The position numbers and the translations under genes were made by a program. Below are positions 22,294 through 34,100 of a DNA stretch of 64,000 nt, piece after piece. The notes beneath the pieces are model-generated. The model ran no database searches. It had not been told where the DNA came from and was given only the letters and a program-made list of their open reading frames with translations. The stretch covers positions 85,730 through 149,729 of the forward strand of contig GG745358.1 in the NCBI GenBank assembly GCA_000151295.1, given 5' to 3'. The DNA is from Allomyces macrogynus ATCC 38327 (lineage: Eukaryota > Blastocladiomycota > Blastocladiomycetes > Blastocladiales > Blastocladiaceae). Position 1 is the first letter of the stretch. Each line of letters begins with the position of its first letter.

Positions 22294-22488
22294 TTGCAAG
22301 AGGTGCTCCCGCCTGCATCTAAACAAGCCCACAGTGTGAACGTAGGCGCAACCGCCCTTCGCATTCACGATATACTCGTTGCTGTCGAGAGCGCTCTGGA
22401 AAATCTCATTTTGAAGCTTGTGCAGGAAAAAGACAAAGTCTTTCTCCCCAGTATTATGCAGCCGACCAAGAACAGCATTTGGAGTTGA
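22294..22488 (+). pseudogene. truncated paralogue of the upstream 839-aa protein
   Basis: A 64-codon frame contains 'NVGATALRIHDILVAVESAL' and 'LVQEKDKVF'. It aligns with 'NIDATALSIHEKLVAVEGAL' and 'LVQAKEKAF' of the intact gene (19.1-21.7 kb), then stops at TGA after a segment matching 'QQTKDYIRG'. The rest of the gene is not found downstream, so this is a partial, dead duplicate. Confidence 0.65.
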
Positions 22489-22609
22489 CCGAGGCGGCCG
22501 CTGCACGACTCGATTCTCGGTGTTAGGATTTGCGTGTGCGAGCCGATGAGGGGATTGGCGTTTATAATGGCGAGACCACAGTACGGGGTAATATGAGATT
22601 TCGTGCTGC

Positions 22610-23174
22610 ATTTTCAGGGATCGCGTCGGCTTATATTCCTTTCTTGTAATTGGCGATTCGTCTGAACTTGACGCACCAGATCCCTGGTCTGTGCGCGACG
22701 ACTATGGCCTGACGCAGCGCGTGCAAGCGTACAGGGACATTGCCAAGTACACGATGCAGTACAGCCCCAACTACGTGTGCATGTCGCCGGCGTATGCGGC
22801 GCTGCCCACCCCCAACGACCGTCGTTGACTGGACCACGCTCGGAATCGTGAATGGCGTCACGATTATTGCCGTGTTTCTCGCCGACCGGCTCAGCCGGTA
22901 CTTGCGCCGTACGGACCGGATCCGGCCGTTCCGGCTCAAGCGCGCGCCGGGGCCCGCGACAGCCACGGTGCCGGTGCACGGCAAGAGCAAGGTCGGGGCC
23001 GAGGTCGCGGGCGTGCAGAAGCGCGGGAAGAGAGACGGGGCGCGGACCGAGAGCCGGACCGCCTTCACGTCATTCTTGACGACGACGGGTTGGGTTCGTG
23101 CCGCTGGAAGGAAGAGATCGTGGCGACTAGATGGGATCATGGTGGGCCGGGGCGCGCAGAATGGTCGCTGGTGA
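22610..23174 (+). pseudogene. unidentified gene remnant with one membrane helix
   Basis: After an acceptor-like TTTTCAG, a protein-like frame runs to about 22828 ('DAPDPWSVRDDYGLTQRVQ', 'YTMQYSPNYVCMSPAYAALP') and ends in TGA. The adjacent frame continues at once with 'VVDWTTLGIVNGVTIIAVFL' and a basic tail, as if one base were lost near 22822. It reads like the 3' part of a type of membrane protein whose 5' part is missing. I could not name the family; it may simply be an unrecognised exon of a real gene. Confidence 0.3.
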
Positions 23175-23412
23175 AAGAATGGGGCGCAAGACTTGTGTTG
23201 TCGGCGGACCGTTGCAAGCCAATGCGATCAGTTGCGTTCTGATTTTTTCGGTGCTGAACGGGTCCTGAAGCGAACGAGCGCGGCTGCCGATTAATGTGCG
23301 AGACGCGTGTGAGGGACCCGACAAAAGCCGGCGATCAGCAAAAGCAGGGCTCCATGTATTTCGCTACAAACAAGCCAAAAAGGCGGTCTTCGTCCTCTCA
23401 CAGCTTCCCGTT

Positions 23413-25015
23413 TCACGACGACTTGGGCTCGTTGATGGTGACGAAGCCCGGCAGCTCCATCTCCTTGACCGTCACTTGGCCGTTCTGCTTTTGCGTGATC
23501 TTGAGCTTGGCGGGGGATCCGTCCTTGCCGTTCGGCACCACCTCGACGCTGAGCTCGAGCTTGCTGTCGTTCACGTCGACCGACGTGGTCACCTCCTTGG
23601 CGGTCGAACTCGAGTCCATTTCCAGGTTAAGGTTGAACGAGGCCTTGGGGCGCGCGCGGTACGGCACCTTGCCCGTAGACTCGAACGCCTCGAGGTCGGC
23701 GCGGTGCACGAGCTGCACGCCCGTGAACTTGTCCCAGGCCTCCACTGTAGGATGTCAGGCAATCGCGGTCAGTGACCTTCATCAAACAGTAGACAGCGGA
23801 AAGAGGCACGTACTCGTCTCCTCGACACCGTTCAGCGTCGCGTACCCGACCCACAACAGCGTCGCGAGCGAACTCACGGGCCCCAACGACGAGCACCACG
23901 TCATGAACCGCAGCGTGTTGTGCCCGAGAATCGACAGGTGCTCCGACTTGAACACCGTCGCGGCATCGACAGTGCCAGGCGCGTCACCCGCCTTGGCAGG
24001 CCGCAGCGCCTGCGCCGTGGGCAAGTGCACCTTTTCGAGGCCCATCAAGTGGCAGCCGGGCGACGAGTAGCCCCACGGCGCGAGAATGTAGTCCTTGAGT
24101 AGCCAGGTCACGGAGGTGATGGCGCCGTAGAGCGGTACGCCCCAGAACGGGGACGCAAGCAGGCCGACAAACGCCGAGTCGATGAGCCACGCGGTCGCGC
24201 GCTGGTCAACGTCGGGCGGACTGGTGGAGAAGGTGGAGTGAGCGGGTCAGATGTCGCGCGTCGAGTAGAGGAAGTACGAAGGGAAGGAAAAGCAACCCAC
24301 CAAACGGCAACCGGTCGGACGTGTCAACGGGGACCTTTTCCTTGACGACGCGCACAATCTTGGGGTCGAGCGTCTTGTCGATTTGCTCGTTGACACCGTC
24401 CTTGGCCTTTTGCACCATGGCCTCGAGGTTACCTGTTCGCCAACGGTCAGAACAAGATGCAGGTCGACCCAAATACCATTGCGAGCTCAAAACGCACCCA
24501 AATCGACCTGGAACTCGCTGCCAAACGCCTTAAACCGGATCACGCTCTTCTCCGGGTCATCATTTGCGGCGAGCGCGGCCGCACCCGTGGGCTTTTCCAC
24601 GACATAGTCTTGCGGCAGCTTGGCGAGCACACGGTACGCGCGCGCACGGTTGTCAATGAGCTGGTTGCCGAGCTCAGCCGACGTGACCAGATGCGCCGTC
24701 TCGTCGGCAGCCTCGCGGCGCCATTCGGGTTGCACGTAGAGGGCGACCGCGCCGAGGGCAATTACAGTGCCTAAAAGTACGTTTTTCAGAGTGCGCTTGG
24801 GTCAGCACGTTTGTGCTCATTGTCGGCGAGAGCTGGGACCCGTCATTACCGACAACCGACTGTCCCGAGTACTTGAGCACCGACTTGGGCGAGATGCGGC
24901 TGAACGTCGACGCGGCACGGACACTCGGGCGAGCGGAAGTTGCGGAACGAGAGGCGGCGCCGGTGCCCGTCGAGCGGAAGAGCCGACCAGCGGCAGCAGC
25001 GGGGGTGCGCAACAT
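23413..25015 (-). CDS. RDD-domain membrane protein, probably mitochondrial
   Basis: Five exons (24850..25015, 24498..24770, about 24297..24432, 23814..24220, 23413..23744) give 437 aa. The N-terminus 'MLRTPAAAAGRLFRSTGTGA' is Arg/Ser/Ala-rich without acids, like a mitochondrial presequence. A helix 'TVIALGAVALYV' follows, then a soluble part. The RDD domain has 'RATAWLIDSAFVGLLASPFW', then 'TWLLKDYILAPWGYSSPGCH' and 'LMGLEKV', matching the R...D...D / SPGK..GL pattern, though K is replaced by C. Another hydrophobic segment and a beta-rich tail end the protein. The donor after 'DTSDRLPF' is uncertain: the frame needs GTTGCT, while a better-looking donor is 3-4 nt away. Function unknown. Confidence 0.65.
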
Positions 25016-25526
25016 GATTTTGGTGCTGGTCCTGCTGTTGTTGCGCGGTTGCGGGGAGTCAACGAGGTCTATTGGCCGCAATCCAGGTCGTGGTTGAAGA
25101 ATAGAGCTGTCGGCAAGCTGCAGTGTGTTGATCTCGGCGCAGGCATAACGAAGGTCAGGGTTTGGTTGGTCCAGGTTATCCAAACACAAAGATGGAGCGA
25201 AATCCACCCCGTCCCGCACAGGTCTCGCACCACCAGTGATCACCGCGTCGGCCCGGGCCAACGTCGCCGTTCTCGCTTTCGCTCCGCAACGTCTTCAACA
25301 TAGACTCAACCACCGCCGCGAACCAGTGACCCAACACTAGGCAGTGGACTGCACGCGCGCCTTGGACCTTCGCCCCCATTGCTCGCCTCAAGGCAACCCC
25401 GACCATCGACCATCGACCATCGACCATCGACCATCGACCCCATTCCCCACGACGACGACCCAGCGTCCAGCAGCTTCCGCACCGTCAACAACCCGTCCCT
25501 GAAGGATCTGACCAGAACGCGCCGTC
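25016..25526. promoter_or_regulatory. divergent promoter region of the RDD protein and PFK-2/FBPase-2
   Basis: 511 nt between two divergent genes. The PFK-2 side carries a heptamer minisatellite (separate entry). Otherwise no coding signal. Confidence 0.45.
25401..25439 (+). repeat. heptanucleotide tandem repeat (GACCATC)n
   Basis: Five perfect copies of GACCATC plus a partial sixth, about 90 nt upstream of the PFK-2/FBPase-2 start codon. Confidence 0.95.
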
Positions 25527-27787
25527 ATGACCAACCACAAGCTCGCCTGCGTTGTATGGATCCGGCTCGTGCTTCTTCGCCGTCTAGAACGCATCCAGAA
25601 GGCCCGGAGTGCTCACAAACCCATCCTCTTGCCTGCTCGGTAGATGGTGGGCCTTCCCGCGAGGGGTAAAACGTACTTGCTCCTCCTCTCGGCTGTTTGC
25701 GATTTGACGGGAGCACGAACGTGCACCAACCTGTCGAATGGGCAGGACTGACCCGACCTCCACCGGACTTGCTCGCTCGCCCTCCAGCTACATTGCCCAG
25801 AAAATCTGTCGGTACCTCGAGTGGACCGGCACGTCGTGCAAGGTCTTCAATGTCGGCCAATGTACGCTCCACCTCCGTACCCCTGGGGTACTCGCGATTG
25901 GCGCCAATCCTGACGCGATGACGATTGGTAGATCGCCGCAAGACGGCCGGGACCAACTGCCGCAGCGATTTCTTTGACCCAAAGAACAAGGACGCGATTG
26001 CGTTGCGGCAAGAAGCAGCGTCGATGGCGCTGGCCGACATGATGACCTGGTTTTTCCAAGAGGACGGGTGCGTCGCGATCTACGACGCGACCAACACGAC
26101 GCACGAGCGCCGTGAGTACATTCTCGGCGTGTGCAAGGAGAATCACGTCGACGTACGCTGTTGCTCTCCACGTTGTTCCCATTCGCACGTGTTCGAAATG
26201 GCTGACCGGACGGCGTGTTTGTTTCCCGGACCAGGTGGTCTTCATCGAGTCCATTTGCCACGACCCGGACGTGATCATCAACAATATTGCTGAAGTCAAG
26301 ATTTCCGGGCCCGACTATGCCGGGATGGACCCAGAGGTCGCGACCGAAGACTTCAAGGCGCGCATGCGGCACTACGAGTCGGCCTACGAGACGATTTCCG
26401 AAAACGACTTGGCGTTTGTCAAGCTCATCAATGTCGGCAGTCTTGTCATTGTCAACCTCATCAAGGGCTGGTTGCAGTCCCGCATCGTCTACTTTTTGAT
26501 GAATTTGCACACGCAGCCGCGCCGTATCTTGTTCAGTCGCGTACGTTTTTCGAGTTCTATCGGACCGTGGCGACGCGCAACCCGTTCGCTGACTGTTCTG
26601 CGATCCATATAGCATGGTGAGTCAATGTACAACCTCAAGGGCCTGCTCGGCGGCGACGCCGACCTGAGCCCGCGCGGTCACCTTTACGCGCAGTCGCTGC
26701 CGAGCGTGATTCGCCGCGCGCTCGGCGGGTCGGCCGACGCTGACAGCTTGACCGTGTGGACGAGCACGCTCAAGCGCACGCAGCAAACGGCGGCCTACCT
26801 GCGGTACCCTAAACTCGCCTGGAAGGCGCTCGACGAATTGGACGCCGGCGTGTGCGACGGCATGACCTACGAGGAAGTCGAGGCCAAGTACCCGGAAGAC
26901 TACCTTGAGCGCGACGCCGACAAGTTTCGGTACCGGTACCGTGGAGGCGAGGTACGTTCTTGTCGGCCCACCTTTCTTTCCTTCCACGGCACGAGCTGAC
27001 CGTCATGCTCTCCCTCTCCACCCATCACCACGTGCAGTCCTACCACGACCTCGTCGTGCGGCTCGAACCCATCATTATGGAGCTCGAACGGCAGCGCAAC
27101 ATCCTGATCATCGGGCACCAGGCGGTCCTGCGGTGCATCTACGCGTACTTCATGAAAATCCCGCACAATGAGCTGCCCTACACCAAGATCCCGCTGCACA
27201 CGGTCATTTCCATCACGCCACGCGCGCACGGATGCGACGAGGAACGGTACTCGCTCGACATCCCCGCCGTCGACACGCACCGCGACCCGCGCCGCGGACT
27301 GCACCCAACGACCAACCTGGCCCTCGCGCACGCTGCGCAGCACTCGGGTGCGGGACCGAACCACCCAGCGGCAGCGACTGCGGCCGATCGCGCGTCGGCC
27401 GTCCGTGCGCCCACACCGCACGCGTCCCCCGCGACCCTCGTGCCCATGACGGATCCGGGCGCACCGCGTGGACCTGACGGGGTCCCGCTGCATATTCGCA
27501 TGTCGTCGCGGATCGGGGCCACGCCCGGGTTTTTCCCGCCGAGTCCGGCGACGCCGCGACCCATGTCCCCAGAGGAGGTCGTGCCAGAGGCCAAGTTGCC
27601 GGATCCGGCGATTCCATTGGGGACGACGCCGGCGGTGGTGATTGCCGCGGAGGAGGAGCAGAGCGAGCCGGCGATCAAGACGACGTTGGTGGAGCCGGAG
27701 CCCGTGGATGTCCCGCCGAGTCCACGCGTCGGGCACCATGAGGCTGAAGGGTTTGGGAAGATTATTGGCGGTGAGTTGATGGAGTAG
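25527..27787 (+). CDS. 6-phosphofructo-2-kinase / fructose-2,6-bisphosphatase
   Basis: Seven exons (25527..25553, 25644..25672, 25788..25861, 25932..26152, 26235..26540, 26613..26951, 27038..27787) give 581 aa. The kinase domain begins almost at the N-terminus: 'KLACV' is spliced to '[11 protein letters not shown]' (Walker A), followed by '[20 protein letters not shown]', 'RSDFFDPKN', '[11 protein letters not shown]' and '[12 protein letters not shown]'. The phosphatase domain has 'SRHGESMYN' with the catalytic His, '[12 protein letters not shown]', '[16 protein letters not shown]' and the second His in '[17 protein letters not shown]'. Both activities look intact, so the enzyme should set fructose-2,6-bisphosphate levels controlling glycolysis. 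A ~190-residue Pro/Ala-rich C-terminal tail is unusual and may be regulatory. The N-terminal regulatory extension of many fungal homologues is absent. Confidence 0.93.
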
Positions 27788-27928
27788 CTGACGGAGGGTG
27801 GGAGCGCCGCAGAGTAAATTTTCGTGTCTGTTTACTCCAGCCCAGCAGCGTTTTGAACAATGTCTTGACCAGAATGGGATGGGAAACTAAATTATGCACA
27901 AACGATGCTCGTCTCGCCGCCGAACGGC

Positions 27929-29659
27929 TTACTCCCAGTCGCCCCATCCGTCCGTGTCGCTGCCTGCGTCGGGTTTCGCTGCCGTCGCGGTGGGGTTAGG
28001 GGCCTGGGTCTTCTCGTCCGCTGCCGTGGCCGGCTCGGCAGGGGTCGATGGGAGTGGAGTTGCAGCTGCCTGCGGCTGCTCGTCGATCGCCGGCTTGACG
28101 AGTTGCACTTCCTCGTCTTCTTGCGCGCTCTCCTCTGCGACGGCCTCCCACGAAAAGTCGTCGTCCTTGGTCATGGCGTCTGGATGGGTAGAGAGAGCGC
28201 AGCGTTAGTGGGTGGGGATCATGAGGACAAGCATGACTAGGATTCCATACCTTGCACGGCTTGCTCGATGGTCTTGTTTTCCTCAAACTTCCACAGCATG
28301 CGCAGCCAGAACACGTTGTTGCTCACCTCGGTCGGGACTAACATGGCAATGCGAACTTCAGCCTTCAACTTCTCTTCACCCCACCTGCGGATCGGGAGCT
28401 AAACGTACCGAGCTTCTCGTGCCACTGCTGAACGGCCGACACTTGCGCGGCCACCGCATCACAGTCGCGCTGCCAAGCCGCCAAATCAAAACTCTCCGAG
28501 AACGCCGCAAACTGCTCCACCAGCAACGCCGACGGCACGCTCGGTGCGCCCGCCGTGCCGTTCCCCGCATACAGCGCCAAATTTGGGTGCGTCGGGGTCA
28601 CCGGGTCCGTCAAGTAGGTCGCGGCCAGCTCGAGCTGGTTCCGCACGCGGGCCGGAATCGCTGCCGATGTGGTCGTCGCCTTGGCGGCGCCCTCCGTATC
28701 CGCTACCGGTAGCGCGAGGACCATATCGAGGTCGCCGACGAGCACCGCGGCGGCATTCGGGTTCGCCGGCGCGCTCGTCAAATCGTGCGCCATGTCGCGC
28801 GACCAGGCCTTGATTTCATGCACGATCTTGTCGGGCTGCAGCGTCGCCTTCAAGTCGGACACGAGCTTGGCGTTCTGCACGCGCTGCTGCAGGTCGTCGA
28901 ATGTCACGGTGCGCGCTTGCTGCTGCACTGCCTGCGCTTTCGTCGAGACGGTCTGTGCGGTCGACTGCAACTTGGCCGTCAAGTCGGTCCCGACCGTCGC
29001 GGCGGTCGACTGCAACTTGCTCGTCAAATCCGTCCCGACCGTCTGCACCGTCGCTGCAGTCGACTGCAGTTTCGCCGTCAGGTCCGTGCCGACCGTCTGC
29101 ACGAGGTCCTTGAGCGCGGTCGTTGGTGGGGCGCGCGACGCGGTGGCCGCAAGAGCCGTGGAGAGCGCGGTCATGGCCTGCTGCGACTCGCCCGTCACGG
29201 TGGTCGCGAATTCCTTCAAGTCGCGGCGCGTCACTTCGGCGACAACGGCCGACTAAGTAGGGAGAATCCGAGCCACGAAACGACGAGTGAGCGCGGAGGT
29301 TCGGTTTCATTGACGGGACGGAAGGCACTGCTCACCTGCTTCTTGATCGTGTCGACCATCGATGCGAATCGGCCAAACCGACCCCATCTAAACGAGCTTG
29401 TCATGCTCGCCGCAGGCGCGGGCGAAAGGGCGGGCGAGGAAGGCGCGCGACTCGCGTCGCCGGCGGCCAGTGCGGCCGCGTCGGCCGTCGCAGAAGCGGG
29501 TTCAGCAGTCGTGGTCACGGATTCGAGAGCTGGTGTCGGCGCGGATTGGACATCCTTGGTGTCCTGCGGCACGGGTGCATCGGGGGCCGTGGATTGCGGT
29601 TTGTCTTGGGGTGTTGGCGCAGTGTTGAGCGCGAGAAACGGGTCGTCGGCATCCATCAT
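27929..29659 (-). CDS. BSD-domain protein (SYAP1/DOS2-like)
   Basis: Four exons (29336..29659, 28409..29252, 28251..28337, 27929..28179) give 501 aa. After an Ala/Pro-rich start comes 'GRFASMVDTIKKQ', spliced to 'SAVVAEVTRRDLKEFATTV'. Four near-repeats of 'VGTDLTAKLQSTA' follow (helical, amphipathic). The BSD domain ends in 'EKLVPTEVSNNVFWLRMLWK' and 'FEENKTIEQAVQ', split by two short introns. The acidic C-terminus 'GSDTDGWGDWE' is typical of this family. Homologues are cytosolic; yeast Dos2 and animal SYAP1 are poorly understood (the latter linked to Akt signalling). It lies 210 nt upstream of the GET1 stop, on the same strand. Confidence 0.8.
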
Positions 29660-29869
29660 GGAAGTGAAGGCGGGAGAGGGCAAGGAAAAGTCGCGGTGCG
29701 ACAACGCGTGCCTGTCAAGTTCAACCCAAGCGAGAGAGAGACCGTGAACCGAAAATTAAGAAGAACCCGACCACGACGCGATCAACAACATCAATGCACC
29801 GTGAACGATATGAAAATGGTAGTGGCACAATGACTTTATTGCTCCCTCTCCTCACCCGAACCTCCACGG

Positions 29870-30742
29870 TCAGCTCGACTTGGCCGTGATATCATCGAGC
29901 GACTGCTTGAAGTTCTCGGTCGCTTGGTCCGCTCCTGCACCGTCGTCGGCAACCGCGTCCATCTTATCGCCAAGCACGAGCTGCATCGTGTTGCGCGTGA
30001 CGCGGCGGCACGCGAGCACCCAGACCATGACCGACACGGATCCTGCGGGCGCGAACGGCAAGCTCAGTGCGGCCCCGAGCAACCCACTGAACCAGTCGTC
30101 CGGGATGAAGAACATGGGTGTGGCGCGGTACTGGATGACGATGAACAGGTAGAGCAGGTAGAAGACGGCGCGCGTCGCGACTTGCGCCTTGAGCAGAAAA
30201 AAGGTGCGCGTGGTGCGCAGTGTCGAGGCTATCCGGTCGAAGACAGATGAACGGGTAAGCGGGCGAGGTATGGCTGGGGAAGGTGAGGCACGTCGACGTA
30301 CACAGCTTCTCGTACTCGGCGACCTTGGCGTCGATCTGGCGGCGCGTGCGCGCCCACTTGGCAAACTCGTCCATGGCGCTCATCGACTTGAGGTCGCGGC
30401 GTAGGTCGACGAGCTCAGCTTGCAGCGCCGAAGTGCGTGCGTAGGCGGTACGGTGGAAGAGCCATCGGTAGAGGGCAAACAGCTACGTTGGCGACGACCA
30501 AACGCGCGGTCAGCGCGTGTTATGACCGGATCCGAGACGGTGCCAGGCGCTTGAAGCTGGCGCAGCAGCTGCAACAGCAGTGTCTTGACCAACAGGAAAT
30601 GCAGGTAGCGGAGAGCGCTCACCTGCTCGGAGATGAGCGAGAAGCCGATCCACGACACGACTTCAATGAAGATGGCGGCGACGAGCACGAGCAGCGCTGG
30701 CGGCGCGTCGACGATCCAGCTGGGCAGAACGGCTGTGATCAT
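29870..30742 (-). CDS. GET1: GET1/WRB, tail-anchored protein insertase subunit
   Basis: Three exons (30623..30742, 30302..30482, 29870..30228) give 219 aa. TM1 is in 'ALLVLVAAIFIEVVSWIGFS'. The cytosolic coiled coil follows ('LQAELVDLRRDLKSMSAMDE', 'FAKWARTRRQIDAKVAEYEK'). TM2/TM3 contain 'VFYLLYLFIVIQYRATPMFF' and 'LSLPFAPAGSVSVMVWVLAC'. This is the full Get1 plan; with Get2 it receives tail-anchored proteins from Get3 at the ER membrane. The first intron, 140 nt, is longer than its neighbours and its translation is oddly hydrophobic, so an alternative model keeping part of it is possible. It diverges from the REV3 locus. Confidence 0.87.
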
Positions 30743-31180
30743 GGTCGATACAGGAGGTGGCTGCGACACCACGGTAGACGAGCTGGTCGTGCACGGCTCG
30801 AGCACGGTTGAGCGTGCAGCGTCGGTCGTTGTAGTGCGCTTGCCGTGCAGTCGGGGATGAGGGCGTGCAAGGCCCGTGTTGTCGATGGTGGCCGCGGTCG
30901 TGGTGGGTGGAGGTGCTGCTCGATGGAGGTGCAGCGTGTGGTGCATGGTGGAAGCGTCAAGCCGGCGGCGCCGCGAGACGTGGTGGCACGTTGGAGGCCC
31001 GTCTGGTGACGCGCCAGCTTGTACACGAGAGGCCTGGCAGATGAGATCGCACCGCAAAGGCAGGGGAAGCAGTGACTTGGTCGCCCCCGGCGTCTGATCC
31101 TCGGCCGATCCTCACGTCGCCACCACCATGCCTCCTCCAGCACCACCATCTCGCACCAAGGAAATGCCAACTGCAGCACC
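30743..31180. promoter_or_regulatory. divergent region between GET1 and the REV3 locus
   Basis: 438 nt between divergent starts. Minus-strand sequence is Ser/Thr/Arg-rich when translated but shows no family match, so I treat it as 5' UTR and promoter. Confidence 0.4.
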
Positions 31181-34100
31181 ATGACGACCGCTGCGCGCCA
31201 ATTTGGCGACTACCCGTGGGCGCGCGACTCGGCCAAGCGGCCCGCCGTGCTCTCCATGCGCATCACCTCGCCCGACTACATTCTCGTTCCGCCCGGGCCG
31301 CACGACAAGCTCAAGCACGCCGTCCTACCGACCAATGCCGAAGAAACGGCCACGCCGCTCCGTCTCGAGCGCGTGCCCATCATCCGCATCTTTGGCGCCG
31401 TCAAGGGCAGCACGCACAGCGCTTGTGTGCACGTCCACGACTGTTTCCCATACTTGCGGGTGCCCTACGACGGCGTGCCCGACCATGGCGAGCGCACGCA
31501 CACTTTGAAGCGCCCCACGCACGATCGACAAATTGCTGACGCGGCAACGATCCTTCTCCACCCTGTGTGCAGTCGATCGCTTCGTTTGCCAACTTGCCAC
31601 CGCCATCGACTCGGCTCTCGCTCTTGCGAACCAACACCACGCCCCCGCGCCCAAGTCCCAGTCCCGTCCCCCCGAATCGCACGTCGTCGCCATCACGCCT
31701 GCCCGCGCCGTGCCCTTTTAAGGGCTACCACGCGTTGCCCACTTCCCACTTGCTTTCTCATCTACTGGCACGCCGACCTGTCCAACATCCCGCGCCTCGC
31801 CGGACTGCTCACGGGCGGCGCGATTCTCGTCCGCGCCATGAAGGCGCACGAATCTCATCTGCCTTACCTGTTCCAGTTCAAGGCTGACCACGGTTTGCAC
31901 AACATGGGTTGGCTCGATCTGGCGCAAGCGGCACCGCGCGCACATGCTGACAGGACCGCGCACTGCCACGTCGAAGTCGACATGAATGCCGCGAGCATCT
32001 TAAATTTCCACCGTATAAACGCGGTCACGGGCGACAAGCGGTCGCAAGTGTCGCTGTCGGCGCCCGCGAGCGGTGTGTCGGAGCAGCAGCGGCTGATTCA
32101 GTCGCTTGACGCGCTCTGGATCGACGAGGACGAGCTTCGCTTTCGGCTTGGGTTGCCGCTCTACGCAATGGAGCCCCTCGGGACGCAGGCGGGCACACCG
32201 CCGTCGTGGGATTCGAGCGACGGGCATCTGGCTGCGCTGCGCGATTGGCTCGCCAAGCGTCGCACGTGGATGATGAGGGGGACGGTGTGGCGAAAGAGCA
32301 GTTCCTTGACGCGTTGCCGTGGATTTACAGTGTTGCGGCGACGTTGGCGCCAGATCCGATTCCGCCGCGACCGGCTCGACCTCGACCTCCTCTACCACCG
32401 CCACGCGCAGCACCCCCACCTGTTCACACACCGCCGGCAATCCAAGTGCCAGCTGGACCAGAGCATGATGACGGGGCCAACGTTGATGTGCCGCTCACGC
32501 AGGAACTGCTGCAGTGGATGCTCGAAGAGCAGGGCGACGACGACCAAGACGAGAATGAAATCGACAGTCTCGGCGGCCACGACTTTGCCGAGCATGATCG
32601 TCAAGTGGATGCGGGCTGCGATGACAACGATTTCGACGACGCGATCCCCGACGACGCCCTGTTTTGGAGTCAGCCGTACGCTGAAGAACACCACGAAGCC
32701 GCGGCCCCCGTTTCGAACCAACCCGTTTCGAACCAACCCGTCCCGCCCGCTGCGCTCGCCGACGCCCCGTTCCCCGACCCGCGACTTCTGCGATCCACCA
32801 CCACCTCGACAACCCCGCCCCACCCTCGATCCACCACCTCGACGACCCAGACTACGATCTCGACTCGGACTTGTGGCCCGATGACGCCGATATGGACTTC
32901 CAATTCGACGACGGCATGGACTGGACCACCCTCGGCGTCGGCGCATCCTCCTTACCCTCCTCTACCTCCGCGCGCATCCCGCAATATGACGGCGCCAACG
33001 ACATGACCGTCCATGGCCGTGGCACACCCAAACCTACCTCGACGCGCCGGACCGCGCGCGACCGAATCGGCAAGCGCGCGGCCCCACCGCCACGCAAGTT
33101 CCGCGACCGCACGCTCGACGCGATCGCGTACCATGGGGTACGTGCTCGTGTCGCCGACGAAGAGGCAAGTGGCGGCGCAGCGGGCGGCCGAGTCCACGCC
33201 GCTCGTCATGGAACCGGTGTCGGCGTTTTACCCGGACCCGGTGGTCGTCCTGGATTTTCAGTCCCTGTATCCGTCGATCATGATTGCGTTCAACTATTGG
33301 TACTTCTGCTGGTTCCTGGGTTTGGAGTTGATGGCCGAGGCTCACGCGCAGTTCCCTGCAGCTTTTCTACATGCCTCGGCCATGTCCCAATCAGTGGAGT
33401 ACGGTCGTCCAAGCTCGGCGCGAGCCAAGTCGACTTCCCCGCGCACCTGCAGCTCGAGGACGTGCGCGTGTCGCCCAACGGCATCGTCTTGTCAAAAAGC
33501 TCGTGCGGAAGAGCACGCTCGCGCAAATGCTCACGGAAATGCTCGACACGCGCGTCATGGTCAAGAACTTGATGAAGTTGCACGAGGACAACAAGGTAAG
33601 CGAATTTTCACCTCCTTTTTCATCATCTCGCGCAAAGCTGACAGAGATTATGTAGGTCCTGCACAAAGTACTCGACGCGCGGCAGCTCGGCCTCAATCTG
33701 ATTGCCAACGCCACGTACGTACACGGCAGCCTCGTTTTCGGGGCGCATGCCGCTCGTCGAGCTCGGTGACGCAGTCGTGCAGACGGGCCGCGAGGTCCTG
33801 GAAAAGGCCATTACGATGATCAACCGGCACCCGACGTGGGGTGCGCGCGTCGTCTACGGCGACACCGGTTCGTTTCACTTTATCTGTCGTCCACACATCC
33901 TTCGCACCATCTCACTCGTGTCGCTGCCTAGACTCGGCCTTTCTCTACCTGCCCGGCGCGACCAAATCCCGCGCGTTCGAAATCGACAGGGACATGGCCG
34001 CCGCCATCACCCGCGCCAACATCCCCGCGCCAACATCCCGCCCTTATTCCTGAAATTGGAAAAGGTCTACCTGCCGAGCATTCTCGCGACCAAGAAGCGG

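Noticed and set aside
25401..25439. Short tandem array considered as a CRISPR array
   Set aside because: Repeats are 7 nt with no spacers, in a eukaryotic promoter.
25788..26615. 275-codon minus-strand frame over PFK-2
   Set aside because: Antisense of the kinase domain, which is confirmed by motifs and five consistent splice joints.
33845..33875. Apparent loss of the catalytic Asp in REV3 motif C (GDTG instead of GDTD)
   Set aside because: A GT/AG intron starting right after GACACCG restores 'YGDTDSAF', so this motif is intact; the other breaks are not explained this way.
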